From NCBI GenBank assembly GCA_021234155.1, contig JAJEKV010000046.1, forward strand, positions 6,951,012 through 7,015,011: a DNA stretch of 64,000 nt, written 5' to 3'. Source of the DNA: Isoetes taiwanensis (taxonomy: Eukaryota > Streptophyta > Lycopodiopsida > Isoetales > Isoetaceae). Under the pieces are notes generated by a model, which had not been told where the DNA came from, made no database searches, and saw nothing but the letters and a program-made list of their open reading frames with translations. A program made the position numbers and the translations under genes. This document shows, piece by piece, positions 11,301 through 24,360 of this stretch; position 1 is the first letter of the stretch; the number at the start of each line of letters is the position of its first letter.

Positions 11301-12551
11301 GCGATGTGCTTTGATTCTCATTAGCAATGATTTTGGCACAAACTTTATAAGAGGAATTTGTTAAAGATATTGGTCTCCAAATCCGAAAAAGTTTTGGATC
11401 ATCGATTTGGGAATGAGACAAATCAAACCAAAGCAGAGATGGCGGGATGGAGATGATTGGAATTCCGTAATCCATGAATCATATGCACGAAATCAAATTT
11501 GATTATGTCCCAAAAAGCAATGTAGAATTCAGGGGAACCCATCCGGACCCGGCTCTTTCCTTTTGAAATGATTTGAGGGTAGCATAGACCTCCCTCACAA
11601 TTCTGGATGAATACTCGGATCACTACTTACGGCCAGAATGGAAGAATTTGGTACGAGAGTTCACCATGTTGAAGAATTCAAAGCAGCCTTTAGGATTGGG
11701 ATTGAGATTGCCTTGGGAACCTACCCGAGTTTCGAAAAAATAGAGATTTATATTTCTCATTAAAGAATGTTGAAATTCCAAAGGGATTGTCTATGCTGAT
11801 GTCATCATCATTAAGTACGAGGGAGATACTAGATTTCAATAGTCTATTCTTGGCTACTCGAAAGAAGAATTTGGAATTCCCATTGTCCATGTTGGAGTGA
11901 TATTTGAGCTTACACCGATGGCAGCCCCTTTGCATCGAGACTCCTCTATAATTTTGATGGAATTTTCCAAGTTGCCCTCTAGGAGATGGAGCTCAGGGTT
12001 CCTGGGGTCCTGTTGAAGCTTAATTCTGACTTGTTTAATATCATGTAGCAGAGTTGTCTTCTCCTCATTTTTTCTCTCATAAAAAGTTTTGGACCAGCCC
12101 TTGATCCAATATTTAGCAGCTTTAATGTTAGCATAGAATGCTCTCATGGAATGATTGTCAATGCTTTGAACTCTAGGAAGGCTGGAGTAAAAGTTCCTGA
12201 AATCAGCACAGAATTTCTCAGAGTTGAGAAGAGAGGTATTAAATTTGTAAGGAATGTTGCCATGTCTCCTAGGAGAGATTTCAAGTCTCGTGGATAGAAA
12301 TTGGGGCTAATGATCTGAAATAGAGGTGCTTTCATCATTGGAGACCAAACAGTTATCCCAGAAAGGATTATTCAAGTTGGAGATATAAAATCTGTCCAGA
12401 GCACAAAATACTCTTTTGTTGCCAGATTGTTTGTTAGACCAGGTAAATTTGGCAGTAGATGAAGGAATGTGATGGAAAAGATGATTATCTAAAAGGGAGG
12501 ACCAGCACTCCTTTTCCTTAGAAGACATATTAATCTGCTTGCCAATTTTGA
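8361..12551 (-). mobile_element. 5'-truncated plant L1-type LINE (about 4.2 kb)
   Basis: The element lies on the minus strand. Its poly(A) tail is the T-rich run at 8,361-8,376, and its 5' end at about 12,551 falls inside the endonuclease domain. It is flanked by a 14-bp target-site duplication and inserted into an arm of the foldback element. From 5' to 3' it carries the last part of the endonuclease, the reverse transcriptase, the RNase-H-less linker typical of plant L1, and a zf-RVT domain. About 800 bp between the zinc-binding domain and the tail look like decayed 3' sequence. Confidence 0.9.
9176..12540 (-). pseudogene. LINE endonuclease-reverse transcriptase pseudogene
   Basis: This is the dead ORF2 of the enclosing L1 element. 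Pieces in order: the end of an EEP endonuclease (FTWSNKQSGNKRVF, closing in a SISDH motif near 12,310); reverse-transcriptase fingers (WRPISLTNSSYKVCAKII, about 11,370); palm motif A (KLDFSKAFDSMHWKFI, about 11,160); the catalytic loop as QYADDSFSFL (about 10,850); a linker (IIRNFIWGKKHMIGWNHI); and a zf-RVT domain (PPKVSYFIWLL, then CPLGCNCPESMVHIFSC). The reading frame is broken at least near 11,430, 10,980, 10,500 and 9,900, so no active enzyme can be made. The YADD motif itself survives. Confidence 0.9.
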
Positions 12552-12565
12552 GGTCCAACACATTT
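12552..12565. repeat. Right target-site duplication of the L1 LINE
   Basis: GGTCCAACACATTT, matching 8,350-8,363. Confidence 0.9.
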
Positions 12566-13029
12566 AAATTAAAAACCCCCTTAAACCCCCTTTGGTTTGG
12601 GTGCATATCACGGGGGGTGACGTAGGGCATAGAGAGCCCTCATAATTGTATTTTGCACGTATGAAATCAACATCATATAGTATTCCGCTTGAAATCTTAT
12701 AGTATTTTGCGAATCTTGTTATACAGTATAACAAATTTTGTACTTGCATACCCCACAAACGAGGAACTTTACGTACGGTGTAGATTAAGGAATAAGGGGT
12801 GAATATGCCTATCCAACAGATCTCGTTGCTCGGAGTCACCCCCCGTGTGAATATGCACCCAAACCAAAGGGGGTTTAAGGGGGATTTTAATTTAAATGTG
12901 TTGGACCCAATGGTTGTGTTAATTAATGTCAATGGTAGTTATGTGTTGGTTGTTAATGTCAATGGTTGTTATGTGTTGGTTGTTATGTGTTGGGGGATTT
13001 AATTTTTATATGTTGGATGTTAATGGTTT

Positions 13030-13553
13030 GCTTTGGATGTTATGAGTGAGAGAGAGAGGGAGGGAGGGAGGGAGGGAGGGAGGGAAGCGTTGGCCACATG
13101 CGAGCTAAAAGATCATGCGAGAGACGTTTTGAGTTAGAGGGATGCGAGAGTGTTAGGGGCGTTTCCGTTAATGAAACAATCGTTAAGAATAATGGGCCGT
13201 AAAAGTTTTTGGGGCAATTTTTGGACGTCGAAATTTTGGACCTTAACTCCGACCTATGTTCAAGGGTTGCGGGCTCCAAGAATCGAAGCTCCAAATTCTT
13301 CCCTCCTAGCCTCGCACTCGCGTCGATTGCCAATCCGGTAAGTACTTCTTGCATTTCTTTACTTGAGTTTAGAATGCTTTGGTAATAGCCACATTCTTAG
13401 CAACTTGTTGCTTGATAAATCGGGCTCAAATTGCCTCAAGAACATGAAAAAGGCTACCAGATCCTCTTTTCCAGATGCTAAAAAGCCTTTCGTTCCCCCT
13501 AGGACTGAGAAACTGGCTCCAAGAAGAATTAAGAGGATCATTGGATCAGTTTC
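13030..13553. other. Non-coding stretch with a (GGGA)n microsatellite
   Basis: A purine run at 13,046-13,086 passes from GA repeats to about seven GGGA units. The rest holds short ORFs on both strands that match nothing I know. Confidence 0.45.
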
Positions 13554-13754
13554 TCAATCTGTGGCTATTGAGATAAATTTCGAGCTTGCAAGGGCTCCAT
13601 GAGCAAGAAAGTAGAGAACCATATCTACAACCTTTCTAGGGTCTACAGGAGGTCTGACTCTCTGCCCTGGTCTAATTAGATATGGTACAATGAGACCTAC
13701 CAGTTTCTCAAATGAACCTCTTTTCATTCTGTAAAACTGATGCCACATATTCAT
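13554..13754 (-). pseudogene. Possible PIF/Harbinger transposase N-terminal fragment
   Basis: A 66-codon ORF contains FYRMKRGSFEKLVGLIVPYL and then a Pro/Arg-rich stretch and VVDMVLYFLAHGA. This order resembles the region before the catalytic core of PIF/Harbinger (HARBI1-like) transposases. The following sequence (13,550-13,359, minus) does not continue into a recognisable DDE core. The call rests on one segment only. It could be a chance resemblance. Confidence 0.35.
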
Positions 13755-14123
13755 CTTCGAATGTTTATAGGTTTAAATCTTTCATGTGGTCGTATAATTT
13801 TCTTTGACCTTCCTTCTAAAGGTTTAAGCGCCCATCAGATGAGATCTTTAAACGCTTGTTGGAGGATGTAGAAGAAGAGGTCAACTTTAGGCTATACTTG
13901 TTGTCCTTGTTCTACAACTATATGCACATCATGTTCATATATAGTCATCATAGTTACCATAACTTTTCTTCCACATACTTCCTACCAAAGCTTTAAGCAC
14001 CCATTGTATCAATATAAACCAACTTACTACTCAAAGGGAGTTATCCCTTCTTTCCATATAGTAGAATACTTCAACGCGAAGGACAATAACATCCTTCTTG
14101 AATCTCACCAGTGATTGGTCCCA
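13755..14123. other. AT-rich non-coding flank
   Basis: Nothing recognised. It ends in TTTAC, the left target-site duplication of the following TRIM. Confidence 0.4.
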
Positions 14124-14128
14124 TTTAC

Positions 14129-14286
14129 TGTAACGTTCCTAACCGACATGCCCTTAACCAACTGGGCAAAACCGTCTAGACATTTATGAGTAGTCGCTTC
14201 TACCCATTTATGCCGGTGTCTCGGGAACGCCCCACAGGCACATTCAAGATTCGAATACTCGAGCGGTCTACCATGGGCCCGTTACA
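14129..14286 (-). repeat. TRIM 3' LTR
   Basis: A 158-bp LTR, 18 bp longer than its partner because it has a GCCCCACAGGCACATTCAAG-like segment that the 5' LTR lacks. Confidence 0.9.
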
Positions 14287-14439
14287 GTCTCTCCCACTAG
14301 AACTATGCTCGTCCTCGAGCATCCAAGGCTATACCATGTCTATGTCATACCATGTCACAATGATTACCAAGTCTTTGCAAATTACCCATGCATATTGGCA
14401 TCATGGAGACTCGAACTCGAGACCTGCTCTGATACCAAC

Positions 14440-14579
14440 TGTGATGTTCCTAACTGACATGCCCTTAACCAACTGGGCAAAACCGTCTAGACGTTTATGA
14501 GTAGTCGCTTCTACCCATTTATGCCGGTGTCTCAGGAACAGGATCGAATACTCGAGTGGTCTACCATGGGCCCGTTACA
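14440..14579 (-). repeat. TRIM 5' LTR
   Basis: A 140-bp LTR. It contains the conserved core CCCAGTTGGTTAAGGGCATG, which looks like a tRNA D-arm with an A box, 25-45 bp before its 3' end. Confidence 0.9.
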
Positions 14580-14584
14580 TTTAC

Positions 14585-16139
14585 ATGTTGAGCATGTTGA
14601 ACTTGATAGCATATATAGATGCTCTGCTCTATTACAACTGAAAACCACCTAGATTCAAAACCTGAGAAAGACTATGCCTACATAGTGCAATACTAGAGGG
14701 GGCATATCATTGTTCTAGATTACCTCATTAGACATTCATTTTTCATACTTGAGAGGAACTAACTTTCTATCTTGCTTTGCAATGAAAATGATGTATGAAG
14801 AATACCAATGAGCATTATCATCGTGAACACATGGTTAAATCATAGTAAGAGAGGCAATCGCCAACAACGCAGAAGCCTCTAACCCTTTGCATGACGGAAA
14901 AAAACTTAATAACCCATAAAATAAAAAAGAGAATAAAAGGGTATGAACTTAAAAAATTGAAAGGTATAGGCAAAAGACCACAAGATAATAGTATAAATGA
15001 AAACTGCAGATGAAAGCAATAATGGAATTTTGACATGCACATCGATCTTACTCAAGCATTGATCTTGAGGTGCCTATTCATTTTAGTTAACTGCCACAAC
15101 ATTTTCTAGAGACATATATGCACATTAGATTGAGATTGATATATCTATATGATACATATTAACAACTGAGAGATCATATGTTGGTTTTTTGTTTTTTGAA
15201 TTGTTATTTGTTTTCCAAACCAAAAAAGACAACATCTCCCATAACGCACTAAAACAAAAAATTTCAAATTTTTTTTTTTTTTTTATACAAAACACGGCCA
15301 ACAAAATGTGGCCACCATAACATCATGTCCCAAAGTAAGAAATGAAAGGTGTCCAGAAAATAAACTGCCCAACCGACCTGTCTTAGTTTTGATATCTCCA
15401 TAAAAGCTTACTTCACTACATGATCTTCCACATATAATTTGCAATGCTGCTTTTTGTAGATCTTCTGGCTTTGTTCAGCCATGGCTAAGCTCTGAAAATA
15501 AGAAGCCTCTCCCGTTCATCTCCGCTTTCCTGTTCTGCTGCATGAATTTAAAAGTGACCCTAAATTTTGCCATGCTTACACCTGAAAAGCCAGATAAAAT
15601 AACTTTATGGTCAATTCAACACAATTTGTCAGTGAACCATCAAAATTTATGTTCCAGAATCAAGCTCAAGCACAGGAAAGTTCAAGCTATTAGAATCAAG
15701 CAAACCCCTGAGTTCAGGAATCCCATTACCCCCTGCAACGGTCAGTCGGGGTCAAGCAGGCAGGCCTTATCATGATTGGATAGAAATGACCTTTTAATGC
15801 ACATCACCTGAAAAAAGTGGAACACATGGAAAGCACCCATTAATGGTTAGGAAGATGAAGAATGGGTATGATGGGGAAGTAGCCACCTAAACAATGGAAA
15901 ACAACCTGATAGAAAACTGATGTGAGAGGTTAGTAATGATGATGTATGAAAAATTGTCACTAAATGGCAGAAGAGAAAATAGCATCACCCTCATGGTGGA
16001 GATAAACAACATCACCCAGTAGGTGGAATAAAGCAACACCATGCAGATGGATAATAATCCTCATAGCAACACCCAACGAGTGGCAGTACTAAAAAGGAAA
16101 TAAACACGAAAAATGAAATAAACTTACAACAATATATAA
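14585..16139. other. AT-rich non-coding stretch with a poly(T) run
   Basis: No gene is supported. The T-run at 15,269-15,284 may be the reversed poly(A) tail of a minus-strand retroposon of about 250 bp lying to its right. I found no coding sequence or target-site duplication to prove it. Confidence 0.4.
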
Positions 16140-16283
16140 GGGCAGATGGGGGGGAAGCAATGGGCAAGAAAGAGATGCTGTTGTGAGAAGACACCAATAA
16201 CTAGCCACAAGAATGAATAATGCATATATAGCTGCTCGTCCCTTCCCAGAACGCCGATCCGATGGCTCGATCGATGCCATTCT
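16140..16283. repeat. Dispersed repeat, copy 1
   Basis: This segment and 34,098-34,224 are direct copies 18 kb apart, at roughly 85-90% identity by eye. Both run through GAGAAGAC, CAGCCACAAGAATGAATA or CTAGCCACAAGAATGAATA, TGCATATATAG and a GATGGCTCG end. Beyond the shared block they diverge. The element type is unknown. Confidence 0.8.
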
Positions 16284-16671
16284 GGTAAGGGATTCACAAA
16301 GAACACAAAAATTGGTCGACTACCAGAGAACTTCCTTTTTATAAGCCAAACCGACAAAGAACAACAAGACACTGAGTAGAGTCACGAATCACATAGCAAG
16401 AGTGCGAGGATGATGACCGCCATCTGGGACACACATAAACAACATAAAAGAGGACCACCTACAAGGGGATCAAAGAGATGGCAAGCACATGTAGAAAACA
16501 AATGATAACGAGGAAAAAATGTGAACAAGATAATGTAAATGAGGTCAGAAATAGGGTCCAAGTTGAAGGTTAGGTGATGGCCGAGGATATAGGGGAGAGG
16601 AAAGGCGAGAGTATCAAGGTTGGAGTAAAATTCCTGAGATTAAATATGACAAAGTGGGGCTAATAAGAATA
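16284..16671. other. Non-coding stretch
   Basis: No supported feature. It ends at the GGAA tail of the adjacent LINE remnant. Confidence 0.4.
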
Positions 16672-17440
16672 AAGGAAGGAAGGAAGGAAGTATATTTTAA
16701 TGTCCGCAGAGGCCAAACCGGACATGCAATACACAAAGCAGATTAAAACCACACTGAAAATACGAATGCTATTATACCATGTGTCTCTACTACTAGGATG
16801 AAATACCCCCACGTGGGAGGAAAAACCCTAGTAGTAGGCTATCAGATCCCCTATCCTGTAAGGGATACTCTGACGGTAGAGACTTGCAAAACATAGGACG
16901 CGAGCCATGCAACCATTGATGATGCCAGTAAGTGATGCAGCGGTGTCTCAGAGCATCTAAAATCAGCATGGTGCTGCTCGAATGTGCGTATATATTGGAC
17001 ACTCCTGCAAAGCATGGTGCTCATCCTCTACTGTTTGCATGCAGCAACACTGGCATATTCTCTCATGCCGGGATTCTCTGCCCTCCATCCATACTCCAGC
17101 GACCTGTTTCAATTCTAAGATGATGGGACCCCGTCCTCATGGAGGCAATAACTCTTCATTTCTTCATAGATATATGTGCCTTCAAGTACCGGTGTGGGCC
17201 ATGTTCCAGCGCTGGATTAACCTGCATGCGATAGTGCTCTGTTTTAGGCTTCATAAGAGTGATTGCATCCCACAGAGTGGTAGCAAAGTGCTCATTCAGG
17301 TGTGCATCCTCTCCCTTGGCATCAGGCATAGCCACAATCTGCTGGTAGTCTATAGACCACATTGCGAACCACCCCTTACAGTGCTCCCGCCATACTTTCT
17401 TCAGCTGTTGTGGCCCTTGTGCCAATATCAAAGCTCTAGG
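16672..17440 (-). pseudogene. Decayed 3' end of a satellite-tailed LINE
   Basis: The tail is GGAA repeats at 16,672-16,690 (TTCC on the coding strand). It is followed by the family 3' terminus, here TATTTTAATGTCCGCAGAGG, related to the termini at 20,764, 35,077, 39,646 and 53,451. Upstream, the minus strand encodes a C-terminal LINE segment: KVWREHCKGWFAMWS, then SHHLRIETGRWSMDGGQRI and a Cys/His-rich remnant. The better-preserved homologue at 22,735-24,247 has SHHLGVEVGRWGNLPRSRR in the same place. Frames change repeatedly, so the copy is old. Confidence 0.75.
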
Positions 17441-17450
17441 GGAAAGAGGC

Positions 17451-18739
17451 TATGTATCCATGCTATTGACCTATGGAAATGTGCAAGATGTTGCTCATAG
17501 CGAAATGTTGCAAGAGCCAGAAACGAGTCTCATATAGCAAAATCGGATAAGGCACCGTGTCCTTGATACCTAGACTGTATGTTAAAAAAGCCTTTTGCTA
17601 ACCATGTCAAACTAACTTATAAGAGGAGAAAACACTAAGAGTCATCCAATGCAGGAAAAGAAGGCTATTAAAATGAACCTTGTTCAAGTAAAGTATAAAA
17701 TTGTGAGAAACTAGAAAGACGAGGAAGGTAAACGCATAATGAATGATCATTGGTAACAAAATTGATCTCCTGAGAAGACTAGGATTAGATAAACTGAGTT
17801 CAAAAAACACAATGTAAAATGAGAATGTATATATAATATAAAAACCACTTCATAAAAACTCAATGGAGTGCTAAATGCAAATTTTGATAGAGCCAAGCAT
17901 CAAAAAATGCAACATGATATGAGGATGAGGTAAGATTATCTCCTAAAAAACTATAAAAACTAACTTCAAGAATACAATGCAAAAATTATCATAGAAAAAG
18001 ATGCAATTACCAAAAATGTCCAACTTAACATCATGAGATGTCAACCAGTTCCAATAACATGAAAAGCAATCGTTCCAAGTTGAATGTTACGTGATGAATG
18101 ACAATGACCAACATGATGACATATCCCAGAGCAAAATGTAGATCTCAGAGAAATATCTCCAAAAGAGAGCAACAAAGTAGCATTTAAGCTCGAGCACATG
18201 TTCGAGAAATGATAAATGCTAGCCATAGAAACAAACGCCACAAGAAAACTAACCCTTATGAGATCCCAAAAATGTATGAGCCAAAATAGCATCTATTTGA
18301 AATCATATGAATTTGTCAAAAACCAGAGAAGGTAGCCATTTAATGGATGTGATAAGATTAATCGAAAAATTGGCAATGGTCAAAATCAAGAACTAGGCTA
18401 ACCACCTAGCAAAATGAGGTGGATAAATGTAAACTTGAAGCTAAGTCACGATTCAAAACAAAGGCGGAGTCATGGTCAAGATGGAGGCCAAGATCGGGTT
18501 CCAGGGTGGTTTCAAATTTGGTATCGAAGGGAAAAAATGGAATGTTAGACATAGAAGATACAAAAGGAGGTCACTAGAAAAATGAGGAGCAGGAGTAAAT
18601 GTCAGACAAGATCTCAGAAAATGAGCTAGCAATAAATTAGACAAACTAAACGAAATAAGTTTATTTTAAAAATAAATCCTACAAAAGAAGAGGAGTTACC
18701 CATTGCGTGAAAAAAAGATCTCGTAAATGCCCCAATATA
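17451..18739. other. AG-rich non-coding stretch
   Basis: No supported gene. The + strand is purine-rich and uses many short AAAATGAGGAT-like words, typical of an old non-coding repeat. Confidence 0.4.
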
Positions 18740-20360
18740 AATAGTACTTACCAGAATGAGGGACGAGATTGAGGTTGAGGTAGAGGTTGTAGGCACAGGA
18801 GCATGAAGTCAACAGGAAGGTCAAAAAGAAAATTGAGATTGAAGGCAAATCGGATTCCCTAGCGAGGAGGTCACAAGGTCAGAGGAATGGATGTGAACAA
18901 AAAAAGGTGAAGATTAAGATAGGCACGGCGGGGTCAACCTCGCAGAATAGAAGCAGTGATAATGAAGCTAATTAATGATGGCTTAAACACAAAGCTCAAA
19001 GGGGAAAAAAACGTGGTAGTTCTTGCAAGGAGTTCAAGCTCAAGATCCAAGTGAGAACCGTGATAATAGGCTAAGAGGATATAGTAAAAAATTGTCAAAT
19101 ATCAAGCTAAAAATACAAATGGGTACAATATATGGATAAAAGCAAGTATCTAAGCTAAAATGGTGCATTTAAGCTCAAGTAATGCATTTAAACTCAAATG
19201 ATGTGTGATAAGTATGCGCATCAAGATTAGCATCAACAAAAGATAACTTCAATTGCAAGCCTTGGTGCAACAATGAACAATTTGGGACATGTATATCTGG
19301 AAATCGGGTTTAGAAACAAACTTGAGGTATAGCCACGATCACCAACCTTGAAAAAATATTTAAAAGAAGCATGCAATTCAACATACAAAAAAATGAATAT
19401 AGATCATCTGATACGCAGTGCAAACTTAGATTTTTTCAATGGAATGACATTCTCGTTAAACTAGAAAAATAGTAATAAATAAATAAACAAATAAACTAAT
19501 TAAGTTTTGAAGTAGCTACATGTGCTAATGACATCTTTGACCCATAGGCTAGGTTTGGAACATATTTAATGAAATCTTTTTGACATAGAAATACTTTTAG
19601 AATGTCTCATTAGAGCACACTTGTGACAAAAAATGCAATGCAACATGTTTTTGAAATTCTAGATAAAAGAGAAACGATAGTTTTGAACGTAATGCAAAAG
19701 GACAAAAGATACAAAATGCTTGAAACCCATGAATATAAACCCTAAGATGAGGGGAGCACTGATGAAAATGACGGACAAGATTGCGTTAAACTCATGTCAT
19801 GCGAAATGCCTGACCAGATATTGCCCAAATATAGGCAAAACTAAACAAATTGAATAAGTAGTATTTACAAAAATGAGGGACCAGGTGACGTTAGAGACTG
19901 CAGATATATTAGCGCAAAGTTCAGAGGAGGGTCAAGAAGAAAAATGAGGTTAACATCAAATAGAAGGCTCTAGCAAGGAGGTTCACAAGGCCCGTGGAAT
20001 GGTCTGGAACAAGAATAGAAGAGCAAAGGTGAATATTAAGATAGATAAGGTCTGGTTTAGGCTAGGAGGGTAAAAATGGATGGTGATGAAACAAAATCAA
20101 AGACGTTAAAAACATATTAAACTTGGACAATAAGGTCGAACAGACATAGTAAGAAACGTGAAACAATCCATTGAAGTGGAGGTCAATCTCAAAGTCAAAG
20201 GGAGAATATATACAATAATCTAATAAGGTAGAGTAAACAATTGCCAGATACCTAGCCAACTAAATCCAAAATTGATGCAAATATAAATATGCTCCATATA
20301 TAGATAAAACTAAGAATCTAAGCGTAAATGATGTATGATGAATATCTTGAAACCCATACA
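18740..20360. repeat. Degenerate 1.1-kb direct duplication
   Basis: Blocks around 18,750-19,230 recur in the same order at 19,860-20,345. Examples are GAGGGACGAG/GAGGGACCAG, GGAGGTCACAAGG/GGAGGTTCACAAGG, GAAGATTAAGATAGGCA/GAATATTAAGATAGATA and ATATGGATAAAAGCAAG/ATATAGATAAAACTAAG. Identity is modest, so the duplication is old. Neither copy codes. Confidence 0.6.
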
Positions 20361-20414
20361 AGACAAATCTAATCTCCAGTCTACATGCAAAATTTCACAA
20401 TTGAAGACGTGTAC

Positions 20415-20712
20415 CTATGCAACTTTCACAAGCAAACCGATGTGTCGTCAATCTTGTATCCAGTCCAAATGCAAAACGGCTTACAAGGGGCAACAAACAC
20501 TATTCAATGCACGACAATCATGTTAAAAAACAAGAGAATTTCTAAAACCCAAATTCTATGCAACTTTCACAAGCAAACCAATGTGTTGTCAATCTTGTAT
20601 CCAGTCCAAATGCAAAATGGCTTACAAGGAGCAACAAACACTAGATCCTCCCAATTCAATGCATGACGATCATGATAAAAAAGAAGAGAAAATTTCTAAA
20701 ACCCAAATTCTT
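20415..20712. repeat. 141-bp tandem duplication
   Basis: Copies begin at 20,415 and 20,556 with CTATGCAACTTTCACAAGC. The second copy is longer by about 15 bp (around AGATCCTCCCAATTC). They share the end TTTCTAAAACCCAAATTCT. Confidence 0.9.
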
Positions 20713-20740
20713 GACATATTTATAGGAAAATTAGCCACAA

Positions 20741-20830
20741 AAGAATAAATAGAATAGAATAGGATTTTTATCGTCCACGGAGATCAATTGGCCTATAGAT
20801 GGTCGAACAAATATAGCACCTTATAGAAAA
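20741..20830 (-). mobile_element. 3'-terminal fragment of a satellite-tailed LINE
   Basis: An AATAG pentamer tail (20,748-20,763) is followed by TTTTTATCGTCCACGGAGA, nearly the same terminus as at 39,646 and 53,453. Only a few tens of bases of the element are recognisable, so this is an extremely 5'-truncated insertion. Confidence 0.75.
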
Positions 20831-20877
20831 GCATGTCTCAAAACACCTAAATGGAATATCAATCGAAAGGTTGAGCC

Positions 20878-21220
<343 letters not shown>

Positions 21221-21935
21221 CGACACCTTAATTATCGTGCCCTAACCAACTGGGCAAAGCATCTAGACGTTGAGATTTGACCCTCTATATGTAATAATTA
21301 GGTGACGCCTCCTTAAGATTCTCTATAGCAGTCTCCCATGGATCTCAAATCAGATCAATTCCTTCCCCTCCTCGCCTTAATTATCGTGCCCTAACCAACT
21401 GGGCAAAGCATCTAGACGTTGAGATTTGACCCTCTATATGTAATAATTAGGTGACGCCTCCTTAAGATTCTCTATAGCAGTCTCCCATGGATCTCAAACT
21501 GTATCAATTCCTTCCCCTCCTCGGAATGCTCGCCCTCGAGCATATAGGACTTACATCCTTCATTCATGAGGCAATTTACAAATTGGGATGCTCCCATGGA
21601 GACTTGAACTCAAGACTTGGCTCTGATACCAAACCCATTTATGCTAGTGTCGACACCTTAATTATCGTGCCCTAACCAACTGGGCAAAAGCATCTAGACG
21701 TTGAGATTTGACCCTCTATATGTAATAATTAGGTGACGCCTCCTTAAGATTCTCTCTAGCAGTCTCCCATGGATCTCAAACGGTATCAATTCCTTCCCCT
21801 CCTCGGAATGCTCGCCCTCGAGCATATAGGACTTACATCCTTCATTCATGAGGCAATTTACAAATTGGGATGCTCCCATGGAGACTTGAACTCAAGACTT
21901 GGCTCTGATACCAAACCCATTTATGCTAGTGTCTT
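21221..21935 (-). mobile_element. Tandem array of a second TRIM family (281-bp unit)
   Basis: The unit CGACACCTTAATTATCGTGC onwards starts at 21,221 (about 149 bp, internally deleted), about 21,370 (281 bp) and 21,651 (281 bp). Each full unit contains a primer-binding site (TTGGTATCAGAGCCA on the minus strand, 21,618-21,632 and 21,899-21,913), which matches the initiator tRNA-Met 3' end over 14 nt. Each also has the TRIM core CCAACTGGGCAAA and an LTR-like end. Such head-to-tail LTR-internal-LTR multimers are expected from unequal recombination between LTRs. The 281-bp copies are nearly identical, so the amplification is recent. Confidence 0.8.
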
Positions 21936-22100
21936 GGGAACACGACATCAAGATCCACTCGAGCGGTCTCCCATTGGTTTGTTACAATAACGTACCATTC
22001 CTATGGAGACTCGAACTCAAGCCCTGCTCTGATACCAAATGTAATGTTCCTAACCGACATGCACTTAACCAATGGGGCAAAACTTTTCGACTCTCTATGG
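21936..22100 (-). mobile_element. Truncated TRIM copy of the first family
   Basis: The 3' LTR end is 21,936-21,986 (ends GTTACA), and the internal region is cut to 53 bp. A primer-binding site at 22,026-22,037 has the same 2-nt spacing to a 5' LTR that starts at 22,040 (TGTAATGTTCC) and is lost after about 22,097. Confidence 0.8.
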
Positions 22101-22159
22101 GGGCAAGTATGACTTGGAATACCATTAGATGGTAGGTCATGACTTGGGCTTGGACACCA

Positions 22160-22468
<309 letters not shown>

Positions 22469-22480
22469 ACAGAAAGAAAG

Positions 22481-24247
<1,767 letters not shown>

Positions 24248-24360
24248 CTATACAACTGAGCGACCGCATTTCTTAATTCAAGAGGGAGAGTATTTCTACA
24301 TCATACCACATTGGCAGCGTCCATGAGGACATATGACGGAACCCTAGAGACTTGAACACG

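Larger units (their letters stand above)
8228..13029. repeat. Long inverted repeat (foldback element), one arm split by a LINE
   Basis: The right arm is 12,835-13,029. Its reverse complement matches 8,228-8,361 continued at 12,552-12,621, almost base for base over about 200 bp. Shared marks are AAACCATTAACATCCAACAT at the outer end and GGGGGGTGAC at the inner end. The loop between the arms is 12,622-12,834. With the LINE removed the element is about 610 bp. The arms also hold internal tandem words of the AACACATAACAACC type. It resembles a foldback transposon or a hairpin siRNA locus. I see no coding capacity, and its outer target-site duplication is unclear. Confidence 0.88.
14129..14579 (-). 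mobile_element. Complete TRIM (miniature LTR retrotransposon), 451 bp
   Basis: Two direct terminal repeats, 14,129-14,286 and 14,440-14,579, are about 90% alike outside an 18-bp indel. Each is bounded by TGTAAC/TGTGAT and GTTACA ends (TG...CA). The element reads on the minus strand. A primer-binding site, TGGTATCAGAGC (reverse complement of 14,426-14,437), lies 2 nt inside the 5' LTR and matches the 3' end of plant initiator tRNA-Met. A purine tract (AGTGGGAGAGAC, complement of 14,287-14,298) sits directly before the 3' LTR. TTTAC flanks both sides (14,124-14,128 and 14,580-14,584) as a 5-bp target-site duplication. The internal region is only 153 bp and codes for nothing, so it must be mobilised in trans. 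Confidence 0.95.

Noticed and set aside
13040-13354. Minus-strand 104-codon ORF upstream of the Harbinger-like fragment
   Set aside because: Ends in a Pro-Ser repeat read from the GGGA microsatellite and shows no transposase motif.
15269-15540. SINE or processed retrocopy next to the T-run
   Set aside because: No A/B boxes, coding sequence or target-site duplication could be identified, so only the T-run is reported.
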